A stretch of 64,000 nt of DNA from Psychromonas ingrahamii 37 (GTDB taxonomy: Bacteria > Pseudomonadota > Gammaproteobacteria > Enterobacterales > Psychromonadaceae): positions 620,001-684,000 of the forward strand of contig NC_008709.1 in the NCBI RefSeq assembly GCF_000015285.1, in the 5' to 3' direction. Of this stretch, positions 17,456 to 26,513 are shown in pieces; position 1 is the first letter of the stretch; each line of letters opens with the position of its first letter. The notes under the pieces are model-generated. The model made no database searches, had not been told where the DNA came from, and was given only the letters and a program-made list of their open reading frames with translations. The translations under genes and the position numbers were made by a program.

Positions 17456-19738
17456 ATGTTAAGTCAATTGCGGAATATAGTAGAGCAGGTCGGCAATGCA
17501 AAAAATTTAACTGAGGCCATGGACATTCTGGTGCGCCAAACCAAATTAGCCATGGAAGTCGACTGCTGCTCTATTTATATTACCGATCAAAGTACTTCTC
17601 AACTTAATTTAATAGCCAGTGAAGGCCTTGCAAGCCAAGTTGTTGGTTTTTCCTATCTCAAATTTGGCGAAGGTATTATAGGCTTAATTCACCAGAAGGG
17701 AGAGCCTTTAAACATTGCCAACATCACCGAACACCCCAATTACAAATATCTGCCGAGCAGTGGAGAGGAGTCTTTTAATTCATTATTAGGCACCCCGATT
17801 ATCCATCGTCGAAAAGCATTAGGGGTGTTGGTTGTACAGCAAAAAGAACCCCGTTTATTCAGCGAATTAGAAGAATCTTTTTTACTTACCCTCGCAATGC
17901 ATTTAGCCAGTGTACTTGACCAGCCGTTTAGTTTAGATGTTGAACGATTAAACCAGCCAAGGGCATCAATTTATCTGCAGGGCTCTCCTGCAAGTCCGGG
18001 CATTGCAATTGCAGATGCGTATGTTGTACGTTCTATTATGACATTAGCGGAAGTTATCATAGGAAAAAGTCACTCGGTCGTTAAAGAGCTCCTGCTGTTT
18101 GAGATAATAGTCAAAAAATGCATCGACGAATTTTCTAATCTGGCATTAACACTTAAAGAACAAGTGTCAAAAGATGCCTTCATTCTGTTTGATATTTACT
18201 CGCATATTCTAAAGGATAAAACATTTTTAAATGCCATTAGATCACAAATCAATGAATCTCATTTAAATGCCCCCAGTGCAGTTAAAGTTGTCGCAGAGTC
18301 TTATATCAAACAATTTGAGGCAATGAGTGATCCCTATTTAAGTCAACGCTCTTCAGATATTCGCGATGTTGCCCAACGTTTGTTATACCATCTTACGCAT
18401 CAGGTTGAAGATGATTTAAAGTTACCCGATAAGCTTATTCTAGTGGCTAATGAAGTGACTTTATCTATGGTTGCGAGTATCCCAAATGACAAGTTACAGG
18501 GCATTGTCTCGGTTCACGGTGGCATTGGTTCTCACGTGGCGATTTTAGCGCGAACACTCGGTATTCCGGCGGTAATGGGGGTGCAATTTTCCTTAGATAA
18601 TATTAATCAAAAAAGTTTAATTATCGATGGTTATGAAGGTGGCGTGATTCTGCTGCCTGAGCAATCATTAGTGAGTCATTATCAATCTGTGCTAGATGAA
18701 GAAAATGAATTAAAAAAGCTGGTTGAATCTGATCCGCATGAAAAAGCCGTTACCCTTGATGGTCATGCTATTTCGATACTGCTCAACACAGGTTTAAATG
18801 CCAAGCAGCACGGGACAATATTAGGGCATTTTGATGGCATAGGTTTATACCGCAGTGAATTACCTTTTATATTGACGGACTCTTTTCCTACCGAACAGGA
18901 ACAGGTGCAAGTCTACCAACGACTACTTGATCAATATCCCAAGTTACCGGTGACCATGCGCACCTTGGATATTGGTGGTGATAAATCCCTGAGTTATTTT
19001 CCGATAGTTGAAGATAACCCTTTTCTTGGCTGGCGTGGAATTCGTTTAACCTTGGATCATCCTGAAATATTTTTGGTTCAGATTAGAGCGATGTTAAGAG
19101 CCAGTGTAAAGCATCAAAATTTACGTATTATGCTGCCAATGGTCACTTCAATTGAAGAAGTGGACGAAGCCCATAAATTGATTACCCAAGCATGGAATGA
19201 AATTAAGTTTGAGCTTAATTATTCCTCCGAAGCATTCCCTATGCCTGCGATAGGTGCAATGGTTGAGGTACCTGCTGCTGTTTTCCTTATTCCTGCACTT
19301 GCCAAAAAAGTAGACTTTGTTTCAGTTGGCAGCAATGACCTTATCCAATATTTATTAGCGGTGGATAGAAATAATAGTCGTGTGGCGTCGCTTTACGATA
19401 GTTATCATCCTGCCGTGCTGCAAGCGCTAAAAATGATTATAGATAACAGTAAGCGTTTTGATTTGGAAGTGAGTATCTGCGGCGAGCTTGCCAGTGATCC
19501 TATTGGTGCTTTAATTTTGATCGGTCTGGGCTATACCAAATTGAGCATGAACTCCTATAATATGGGCCGAATCAAGTATTTAATTAATGCGCTTCCCCGT
19601 TATGAATTAGAGTCTTGTGTAGAGCAGGCTTTAAAGGCAAACAAGGGTACAGATATTCGCGCTATTTTTGTTGATTACCTTAATATAAAAGAATTAGGCG
19701 GGTTTATTCGTGCAGGTAATAGCAAAAAAAATAATTAA
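17456..19738 (+). CDS. ptsP: Nitrogen-PTS phosphoenolpyruvate phosphotransferase (EI-Ntr)
   Basis: First enzyme of the regulatory nitrogen PTS; transfers phosphate from PEP to NPr. It has an N-terminal GAF domain (about 1-160), the PEP-utilizing N domain with the swivelling phosphohistidine His360 in HGGIGSHVAIL, and the C-terminal TIM barrel with catalytic Cys in SICGELASDP and PEP-binding MLPMVTS. The 760 aa compare with 748 in E. coli. GAF ligands sensed are probably glutamine or 2-oxoglutarate by analogy. It is co-transcribed with rppH. Confidence 0.96.
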   Translation: MLSQLRNIVEQVGNAKNLTEAMDILVRQTKLAMEVDCCSIYITDQSTSQLNLIASEGLASQVVGFSYLKFGEGIIGLIHQKGEPLNIANITEHPNYKYLPSSGEESFNSLLGTPIIHRRKALGVLVVQQKEPRLFSELEESFLLTLAMHLASVLDQPFSLDVERLNQPRASIYLQGSPASPGIAIADAYVVRSIMTLAEVIIGKSHSVVKELLLFEIIVKKCIDEFSNLALTLKEQVSKDAFILFDIYSHILKDKTFLNAIRSQINESHLNAPSAVKVVAESYIKQFEAMSDPYLSQRSSDIRDVAQRLLYHLTHQVEDDLKLPDKLILVANEVTLSMVASIPNDKLQGIVSVHGGIGSHVAILARTLGIPAVMGVQFSLDNINQKSLIIDGYEGGVILLPEQSLVSHYQSVLDEENELKKLVESDPHEKAVTLDGHAISILLNTGLNAKQHGTILGHFDGIGLYRSELPFILTDSFPTEQEQVQVYQRLLDQYPKLPVTMRTLDIGGDKSLSYFPIVEDNPFLGWRGIRLTLDHPEIFLVQIRAMLRASVKHQNLRIMLPMVTSIEEVDEAHKLITQAWNEIKFELNYSSEAFPMPAIGAMVEVPAAVFLIPALAKKVDFVSVGSNDLIQYLLAVDRNNSRVASLYDSYHPAVLQALKMIIDNSKRFDLEVSICGELASDPIGALILIGLGYTKLSMNSYNMGRIKYLINALPRYELESCVEQALKANKGTDIRAIFVDYLNIKELGGFIRAGNSKKNN

Positions 19739-19766
19739 GCGATTACATTATAAAATAGGCACAACC

Positions 19767-19797
19767 CCTTTAACTGTTAGTTTAAAGGAGTATTTTT
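19767..19797 (+). terminator. Probable terminator after ptsP
   Basis: CCTTTAA (19767-19773) pairs with TTAAAGG (19782-19788), followed within a few bases by a five-T run. It is weaker than the hairpin at 19851. Confidence 0.5.
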
Positions 19798-19850
19798 ACC
19801 TTTTAATTTAGATCACCCTTTTTTTAGTCTAAATAATCAGTATTAGATAA

Positions 19851-19888
19851 GATCAAAGCCGAGTTTTTACACTCGGCTTTGATCTTTT
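19851..19888. terminator. Strong hairpin between convergent ptsP and sstT
   Basis: GATCAAAGCCGAGT and ACTCGGCTTTGATC form a perfect 14-bp stem with a 6-nt loop, followed by TTTT on the plus strand. It lies nine bases past the sstT stop, so it can act on both transcripts. Confidence 0.85.
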
Positions 19889-19892
19889 ACTG

Positions 19893-21170
19893 TTATGCTT
19901 TTGCCGTCGTTTCCAGCGTTTCCAGCGTTTCCAGCGTTTCAATCGTATCCGCTGCTGGTAATTCTTCTGCTGCGTAACAAGCCGCTGCTGTAAAGATCAC
20001 ATCCGTTGAGCTATTTAATGCAGTTTCCGCTGAATCTTGAACAACACCAATAATGAAACCTATTGCGACCACCTGCATTGCGACTTCATTGGGTACACCA
20101 AATAATCCACAGGCAAGTGGAATTAATAATAAAGAACCGCCTGCAACACCGGATGCCCCGCAAGCCGAAACAGCAGCCACCACACTTAATAAAATAGCCG
20201 TGGCAATATCAAATTCAATGCCCAAGGTATGCACTGCCGCTAAGGTCAATACTGTGATGGTGATTGAAGCACCCGCCATATTGATAGTTGCACCAAGCGG
20301 AATTGATACAGAGTAAGTATCTTTGTGCAGCTCTAATTTCTCACACAACGCCATGTTCACCGGGATATTGGCAGCTGAACTGCGAGTAAAGAAGGCCGTG
20401 ACACCAGATTCACGTAAACATCTGAAAATTAACGGGTATGGATTTTTTTTCGTTTTTCCATAGACAATAATTGGGTTAATCACCAGGGCAATTAAGATCA
20501 TACAGCCAAGTAATACCGCTAATAAATGGGTGTAGCCGAAAAGCGCGTCAAAGCCTGTTTCGGCAATAGTCCCTGCGACTAAGCCAAAAATACCAAGAGG
20601 TGCAAAACGTATCACTAAATGAACAATGCGGGTCACAGCATTGGAGATATCATGTAATGCCTGTTTGGTACTTTGGTTGGCACGTTGCAGAGCAAAGCCT
20701 AAACCTGCCGCCCATGCTAAAATACCAATAAAATTGCCGCTCACTAATGCATTTACCGGGTTATCAACGATTTTAAATAAAAGGGTATTTAATACTTCAA
20801 GGATCCCATTTGGCGGCGTTGCTTGAATATCGGTTGCAACCAGTACTAAAGTGGTAGGGAAAAAATAACTCACCATAACAGCGGTAGATGCTGCGAATAG
20901 CGTGCCAAGCAAATAAAGCTTAATAATAGGTTTAAGATTGGTACGGGTTTCTTTTTGTTGATTCGCAATCGAAGAGGCAACTAACACAAAAACTAAAATG
21001 GGTGCGACAGCTTTTAAAGCACTGACGAATAAACTGCCTAAAAAGGAGACTGACAAGGCGCTTGTTGGTGAAAAGCTTGCCAGTATTAAACCGGCTACAA
21101 TGCCTATTACTATTTGTAAAACTAAACTTCCGTTTAAAAATCGTTGAATGAGAGTGGGGGTTGGGGTCAT
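19893..21170 (-). CDS. sstT: Sodium:serine/threonine symporter SstT
   Basis: A DAACS-family inner-membrane transporter that takes up serine and threonine with sodium. The 425-aa protein has about eight membrane segments and two re-entrant loops. Signature stretches are [47 protein letters not shown] and [14 protein letters not shown]. The last 20 residues form an odd tail with three ETL repeats that arises from a 9-bp DNA repeat. The general glutamate/aspartate symporter family is the alternative, but the motifs are of SstT type. It is convergent with ptsP and divergent from lgt. Confidence 0.95.
   Translation of the reverse strand: MTPTPTLIQRFLNGSLVLQIVIGIVAGLILASFSPTSALSVSFLGSLFVSALKAVAPILVFVLVASSIANQQKETRTNLKPIIKLYLLGTLFAASTAVMVSYFFPTTLVLVATDIQATPPNGILEVLNTLLFKIVDNPVNALVSGNFIGILAWAAGLGFALQRANQSTKQALHDISNAVTRIVHLVIRFAPLGIFGLVAGTIAETGFDALFGYTHLLAVLLGCMILIALVINPIIVYGKTKKNPYPLIFRCLRESGVTAFFTRSSAANIPVNMALCEKLELHKDTYSVSIPLGATINMAGASITITVLTLAAVHTLGIEFDIATAILLSVVAAVSACGASGVAGGSLLLIPLACGLFGVPNEVAMQVVAIGFIIGVVQDSAETALNSSTDVIFTAAACYAAEELPAADTIETLETLETLETTAKA
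19910..19940. repeat. 9-bp tandem repeat in the sstT 3' end
   Basis: TTTCCAGCG is repeated three times and starts a fourth time. In the gene it encodes ETL repeats. Changes in copy number would keep the reading frame and alter only tail length. Confidence 0.9.
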
Positions 21171-21465
21171 ATCTTAAACCTGTTTTATATTATGGGATTC
21201 GTGGTCAATAAATCCAGCTAGTTGCGGGTATATGGAAATCACCTTTATAGGGGTAATTGGCACGTATTATAAAGCTGTCAGCCTGAGGGGTGTTGAGATT
21301 TATCATGAAAATATAACATTTACAGGTAAAAAATGAAATAATCTTAATGGGTCTGCAGTTATCAGCCAGGTCGGTCTATAGCTTTCTGTGACGCTATTAT
21401 TGGTATCATCAGATGATTAGGTTATGATACCACCCCGTTTAAAATACTGCTAAATGAGTCGCTAA

Positions 21466-22329
21466 ATGTCAGTTTCAAATTTTGTTTTACCCAAAATAGA
21501 CCCCGTCGCAGTTAGTATTGGTCCTGTGGATATTCACTGGTATGGTTTGATGTATTTGCTTGGTTTTACTTTTGCTTTGTGGATGGCAAATCGTCAATGC
21601 GATAAATCAAATGGCATCTGGACACGTGAACAAGCGAGCGATTTGCTTTTTTATGGTTTTATGGGCGTTATTTTAGGCGGCCGTATTGGATATGTTTTGT
21701 TTTATCAATTTCCGCTGTTTTTAGATAGCCCACTTTATCTGTTTAAAATATGGGAAGGCGGGATGTCATTTCATGGTGGTGTGCTGGGTGTTACCACTGC
21801 GATTATTTTTTATGCTAAAAAGAATAAACGTTCAATTTTATCTGTCGGGGATTTTATCGTACCACTTTTACCCGTTGGACTCGGAGCCGGGCGTATCGGT
21901 AACTTTATTAACTCTGAATTGTGGGGAAGAGTGACTGATTCTCCCTTTGGCATTATTTTCCAAAATGCAGGTCCGTTGCCCCGTCACCCATCGCAACTGT
22001 ACGAATTTGCGCTGGAAGGTGTTGTCTTATTTATTATTCTCATCCTCTATATTCGTAAAGCCCGACCAGCCGGTTCAGTGGCTGGATTATTTTTACTTGC
22101 CTACGGCGTGTTTCGATTCATCGTTGAGTTTGCAAGAGAGCCAGATGCACATCTTGGATTATTAAGCTTAGGGCTAAGCATGGGGCAGTTATTATCATTG
22201 CCTATGATTTTTGCTGGAATGGCATTTATAGCTTATGCCTACAGAGCCAAAGCACAAGCACCGTCTCAAGCAGATAATGTTAAACCGCCTAAAGCAAAAA
22301 CAAATAAGGCCAAAAAAAAACATGGCTAA
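21466..22329 (+). CDS. lgt: Prolipoprotein diacylglyceryl transferase
   Basis: Transfers diacylglycerol from phosphatidylglycerol to the lipobox cysteine of prolipoproteins in the inner membrane; the first step of lipoprotein maturation, with Lnt of this same window the last. The 287-aa protein has seven membrane segments, His103 in MSFHGG, and the Lgt signature [10 protein letters not shown] with Arg143 and Asn146, the same numbering as in E. coli. It ends in a lysine-rich tail. thyA follows after 33 bp, the conserved lgt-thyA operon. Confidence 0.97.
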
Positions 22330-22362
22330 AAAATCATAACTCACCCGTTTAGGTAACAGAAA

Positions 22363-23214
22363 ATGAAACAATATTTAGGATTATGTCAGCGCATTGTCGA
22401 CAAGGGTATCTGGATTGAAAACCAGCGAACCGGCAAACGCTGTTTGACGGTGATCAATGCTGACCTTGAGTATGATGTGGGAAATAATCAATTTCCGATG
22501 ATAACGACGCGTAAAAGTTTTTATAAATCAGCCATTGCAGAATTGATTGGTTATCTCCGAGGTTATGATAATGCGGCTGATTTTAGAAAATTAGGCACCA
22601 AAACCTGGGATGCAAATTCCAATTTAAATAATGCCTGGCTGAATAATCCGTACCGTAAAGGTGAGGACGACATGGGCCGCGTTTATGGGATTCAGGGTCG
22701 TTCCTGGGCTAAGCCCGACGGCGGTTTTATTGATCAGCTTAAAAAAGTAGTGGATGATCTCAGTAACGGTATTGATGATCGCGGGGAAATAGTGACTTTT
22801 TATAATCCCGGCGAATTTGAGATGGGCTGTTTGCGGCCTTGTATGCATACTCACACCTTTTCATTACTTGGCGACACACTTCACTTGACCAGTTACCAAC
22901 GCTCCTGTGATGTTCCGCTTGGCCTTAATTTTAATCAAGTTCAGGTCTTTGCTTTGCTCGCCTTAATGGCGCAAATAACCGGTAAAAAAGCGGGTATGGC
23001 TTACCATAAAATAGTGAATGCGCATATCTATGAAGATCAATTAGCATTAATGCGTGATGTGCAGCTACCGCGTTTACCCTTTGCATCCCCGCAATTAAAG
23101 ATTAACCCGAAAATTAAATCATTACAAGATCTCGAAACCTGGGTAACCATGGATGATTTTGAAGTAGAAGGTTATCAATGCCATGATGCAATTAAATATC
23201 CTTTTTCTGTTTAA
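22363..23214 (+). CDS. thyA: Thymidylate synthase, divergent Vibrio type
   Basis: Makes dTMP from dUMP using methylenetetrahydrofolate. The 283-aa protein is the divergent longer form found in Vibrionales and relatives, not the 264-aa E. coli form. The catalytic Cys160 is in LRPCMHTH (usual APCH) and [16 protein letters not shown] (178-193) matches the nucleotide-binding region. The position of the usual paired phosphate-binding arginines reads DDRGEIV, so only one is kept. The C-terminus PFSV resembles the usual PVAV-type ending. It is cotranscribed with lgt and ends at a strong terminator. Confidence 0.92.
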   Translation: MKQYLGLCQRIVDKGIWIENQRTGKRCLTVINADLEYDVGNNQFPMITTRKSFYKSAIAELIGYLRGYDNAADFRKLGTKTWDANSNLNNAWLNNPYRKGEDDMGRVYGIQGRSWAKPDGGFIDQLKKVVDDLSNGIDDRGEIVTFYNPGEFEMGCLRPCMHTHTFSLLGDTLHLTSYQRSCDVPLGLNFNQVQVFALLALMAQITGKKAGMAYHKIVNAHIYEDQLALMRDVQLPRLPFASPQLKINPKIKSLQDLETWVTMDDFEVEGYQCHDAIKYPFSV

Positions 23215-23234
23215 TTTTTAAAGCGTATTAATAG

Positions 23235-23274
23235 AAAAGCCCCGCTTAATACAAGACATTAAGCGGGGCTTTTT
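23235..23274. terminator. Terminator between thyA and gor
   Basis: AAAAGCCCCGCTTAAT and ATTAAGCGGGGCTTTT form a perfect 16-bp stem with a 7-nt loop. It can serve both convergent genes. Confidence 0.95.
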
Positions 23275-23290
23275 GTTGCTTCTTTATTAC

Positions 23291-24649
23291 TTAAGTCATC
23301 GTTACAAATTCTTCTGCACTGGTTGGGTGAATCGCGACACAGCTATCAAAATCTGCTTTGGTTGCACCCATTTTCATGGCCACCGCAAAACCCTGCAAAA
23401 TCTCATCAGATGCTAAACCAATACAATGTAAACCAACCACTTTTTGGTTTTCCCCGGCACAAACTAATTTCATTCGTGTTGGTTGGCGCATGGTCGTCAT
23501 GGCGGTATACATACTGGTAAATTGTGAGGTATAAACCTTCAGCTTGCTTTTACCGTATTTTTCTTCCGCCTCAAGCTCAGTCAAGCCTATTGTTCCTATC
23601 GGCGGGTGGCTAAAGACCACTGTCGGCACTAATTTAGCATCTAAATGCGCATCCAGTTGTCCGTTAAATAAACGCTCTGACAAAAATCTACCGGCCTTGA
23701 TCGCAACCGGGGTTAATTGGATCTCACCAGTATTATCGCCTACGGCATAAATACCTTGAGCTGTTGTATTTTGGTATTTATCAACATTGATAAATTTATG
23801 TTTATTAAGTTCAATATCGGTATTTTCCAGACCGATATCAGTATTGGCCGGGTTACGACCAATAGCCCAAACCAAACAGTCAACAGTCAGCGATTTTTCA
23901 TTTTCTAAATGTAAGGTAAGGCTGCCATCCTCATTTTTATGTACTGATTTAGGGGTCGAGTGAGTATGCAGTGTCGGGCCTTCTTCCTGCATCACTTCAA
24001 CCAATGTGGAGGAAAGCATATGATCGAAGTCACGCAAAAAAGTATGGCGACGGCAAAGTAAATGGGTTTCACTGCCCAAGGCATTAAAGACACCGGCTAT
24101 TTCCACCGCGATATAACCTGCACCAACAACGGCGACTCGTTTGGGTTGCTCATTAAGGGCAAAAAAACCATCGGATGTAATACCGTGTTCTGCTCCCTCA
24201 ATTGCTGGAACAGTTGGAGCACCGCCCGTTGCAACCGTAATATGAGGTGCTGTATAGGTTTTTCCATTGACTTCAACCGTATGATTATCAATAAACTTAG
24301 CAAAACCGTCAATCACAGTAATATTATTGTTACCCAAAACCCGTTCATATGATTGATGAATACGCGCAATATAAGCTTCGCGGCTTTCAATTAATTTTGC
24401 CCAGCTGAAATTTTTAAGCGGTGCATCAAAACCATAATCAGGCGCATAGCGTAGCGCATCTGCAATTTGTCCGGCATACCACATCGCTTTTTTAGGCACG
24501 CAGCCAACATTGACACAAGTGCCGCCCAATGCTTTTGCTTCAATGATTGCTACCTTTTGTCCATACTTCGATGCCCGATTAGCCGAGGCAATGCCGCCAC
24601 TGCCGCCGCCAATACAGATATAGTCAAAATCGAATTTATTATTATTCAT
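23291..24649 (-). CDS. gor: Glutathione reductase
   Basis: NADPH-dependent reduction of glutathione disulfide, a homodimeric FAD enzyme of the cytoplasm. The 452-aa protein has the FAD-binding GGGSGG, redox cysteines 45 and 50 in [13 protein letters not shown], the NADPH-binding GAGYIAVE, and the C-terminal catalytic His441 in AIHPTSAEE. The ATG at 24649 ([11 protein letters not shown]) follows AAGGG and matches the family; a start 37 codons upstream is open but not supported. serC lies 26 bp upstream on the same strand, so the two may be co-transcribed. Confidence 0.96.
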   Translation of the reverse strand: MNNNKFDFDYICIGGGSGGIASANRASKYGQKVAIIEAKALGGTCVNVGCVPKKAMWYAGQIADALRYAPDYGFDAPLKNFSWAKLIESREAYIARIHQSYERVLGNNNITVIDGFAKFIDNHTVEVNGKTYTAPHITVATGGAPTVPAIEGAEHGITSDGFFALNEQPKRVAVVGAGYIAVEIAGVFNALGSETHLLCRRHTFLRDFDHMLSSTLVEVMQEEGPTLHTHSTPKSVHKNEDGSLTLHLENEKSLTVDCLVWAIGRNPANTDIGLENTDIELNKHKFINVDKYQNTTAQGIYAVGDNTGEIQLTPVAIKAGRFLSERLFNGQLDAHLDAKLVPTVVFSHPPIGTIGLTELEAEEKYGKSKLKVYTSQFTSMYTAMTTMRQPTRMKLVCAGENQKVVGLHCIGLASDEILQGFAVAMKMGATKADFDSCVAIHPTSAEEFVTMT

Positions 24650-24675
24650 GAGTACCCTTAAATTTTGTTGTGCTG

Positions 24676-25800
24676 TTATACGGTGACTTCTTGGTAAGCC
24701 CAAGTTAGCCAAGGCAATAAAGCTTGTAAATCGTGTTTTTCTACTGTGCTGCCACACCAAATGCGTAAACCACTGGGCGCGTCTTTATAAGCTGCAATAT
24801 CATAGGCAACTTGCTCTTCTGCCAGTAAGTTAACCAATGCTTTAATTTGTGAATCACTTAAATCAAGGGATAAACAGACGCTGGTATTTGAGCGAGTGTT
24901 TGCTTTTTCAGCTAAGAAATTAATCCAGCTATTATTGGCCACAAACGTCTCTAAAACAGCTAAGTTATCCAAAGATTTTTGGATGCTTGCTTGAACACCT
25001 CCCATCTCTTTTACCCAGTTAAGGGCGTCTTGGTAATCAGCGATACAAAGCATAGAAGGGGTGTTAATGGTTGCACCATTAAAAATACCTTCAATCAGTT
25101 TTCCGCCTGCTGTTAAGCGGAATATTTTAGGTAAAGGCCAGCTTGGTGTATAGCTTTCTAAACGCTCAACGGCACGGGGACTTAAAATAATAATTCCGTG
25201 AGCCCCTTCACCGCCAAGCACTTTCTGCCAGCTAAAGGTGGTAACATCTAATTTTTCCCAAGGTAATGGCATCGCAAATACAGCAGAAGTTGCATCACAA
25301 ATAGTTAGTCCCTGGCGATCATCTTTAATAAAATCACCATTCTCAACCTTAACACCAGAGGTTGTGCCATTCCAAGTGAAAACAATATCATTTTCTGGAT
25401 TAACTTTTGATAAATCGGGTAACTGTCCGTAATCTGCGCTGATTTTATTGACTTTGTCTAATTTCAGCTGCTTGATAATATCAGCATACCAGCCTTCACC
25501 AAATGACTCCCAGTAGCAGACATCAACGGGTCTTGGGCCGAGCATTGACCATAAAATCATCTCCATCGCGCCAGTATCTGAAGCTGGAACAATACCCACG
25601 CGGTAACCTTTAGGCAGTTGCAATATTTCAGCCGTATCGGAAATAACTTTTTCTAATGCTTTTTTGCCAAGACTGGATCGATGAGAACGGCCTAATGCAC
25701 AAAGATCGAGTTGACTCACATCATAACCCGGACGTTTTGCACATGGGCCAGATGAAAAATTAGGAACAGCAGGTTTGATGCTTGGTTGTGGGGTACTCAT
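24676..25800 (-). CDS. serC: Phosphoserine aminotransferase, alphaproteobacterial/Methanosarcina type
   Basis: PLP-dependent transaminase of serine synthesis (3-phosphohydroxypyruvate to phosphoserine). The 374-aa protein begins with [13 protein letters not shown] and has [23 protein letters not shown], the PLP lysine Lys193 in [14 protein letters not shown], and SNTSVCL. These belong to the second SerC subfamily, not to the E. coli type (362 aa). The ATG at 25800 (MSTPQPS) has GAGG about 12 bases upstream. It lies upstream of gor on the same strand. Transfer from an alphaproteobacterium at some time in the lineage is possible. Confidence 0.9.
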   Translation of the reverse strand: MSTPQPSIKPAVPNFSSGPCAKRPGYDVSQLDLCALGRSHRSSLGKKALEKVISDTAEILQLPKGYRVGIVPASDTGAMEMILWSMLGPRPVDVCYWESFGEGWYADIIKQLKLDKVNKISADYGQLPDLSKVNPENDIVFTWNGTTSGVKVENGDFIKDDRQGLTICDATSAVFAMPLPWEKLDVTTFSWQKVLGGEGAHGIIILSPRAVERLESYTPSWPLPKIFRLTAGGKLIEGIFNGATINTPSMLCIADYQDALNWVKEMGGVQASIQKSLDNLAVLETFVANNSWINFLAEKANTRSNTSVCLSLDLSDSQIKALVNLLAEEQVAYDIAAYKDAPSGLRIWCGSTVEKHDLQALLPWLTWAYQEVTV

Positions 25801-26010
25801 ATTAATCAAAATCCTCGTTAAATAATCACTGTGTTTAAATCGTAAAAATACACTAGAGAATAGCAACTGGCTACGAGTAGTTAAACATAAAAAAAATTTT
25901 TTATGTTTAACCGTTTAGGCTTAAACTGTTTATTTTGTCGTCAGTCAAACACTTTGCAGTATAAAATACTTTACTTTAAATTTAGCTTAGGTATTATTCA
26001 ACACGTCTAC

Positions 26011-26086
26011 AGGGGTGTAGTTCCAACGGTAGAACGACGGATTCCAAATCCGTATGTTGGGAGTTCGAATCTCTCCATCCCTGCCA
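26011..26086 (+). tRNA. tRNA-Trp (CCA)
   Basis: A 76-nt tRNA with acceptor AGGGGTG/CATCCCT (one G-T pair), anticodon loop TTCCAAA giving CCA, T-loop TTCGAAT and encoded CCA. It closely matches E. coli tRNA-Trp in the T-arm. The D-arm GTTCCAACGGTAGAAC folds with a 4-bp stem. Confidence 0.95.
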
Positions 26087-26093
26087 AACATTA

Positions 26094-26125
26094 AATAAAG
26101 CCTCGACTTATGTCGGGGCTTTATT
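26094..26125 (+). terminator. Terminator of tRNA-Trp
   Basis: AATAAAGCCTCGAC - TTAT - GTCGGGGCTTTATT forms a 14-bp stem with one G-T pair, just after the tRNA. Confidence 0.85.
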
Positions 26126-26513
26126 GTTTCTAGGATAATATTTTAAAATTGGCAAAAGGTTAGCATCAATTAACCTTAATCTAATAACCCGTTATTTCCC
26201 TGTATTATGCGTTACAAAGCTACACTTGCTGTCGATATCTTGTCTTTCATGCGCAGAATCGGAGCCAAAGTAGATCCTGATAAATTCAAGTGAGTCTGAT
26301 ACTTAGTCAATACCAGTTCAATATAGTCATTGTTCTGTTCCGTGTCTTTACGGGTTATCAGTGCGGATTGTGCAGCAGGTGGTTTGATCTTTCCTTTAAT
26401 TTAATGATTAAAAGGTATGTGCCTCGCTTTTCATCCGCACCAGTTATATTGCTCTGCAGACGAATAAATCACCAGATTCAATAACGATCAGCGATAACGT
26501 AGACCATTAACAA
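26126..26513. other. Intergenic DNA after tRNA-Trp
   Basis: No gene with a good start was found. A 28-codon frame at 26207-26293 (begins MRYKATLAVD, ends DPDKFK) reads like protein but has no ribosome binding site, and may be a gene tail. It also contains the dispersed repeat at 26385-26419. Confidence 0.4.
26385..26419 (+). repeat. Dispersed 35-nt repeat, copy 1
   Basis: It matches 35973-36007 at all but three positions. The core CCTTTAATTTAATGATTAAAAGG is partly palindromic. Neither copy is inside a gene. Confidence 0.75.
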
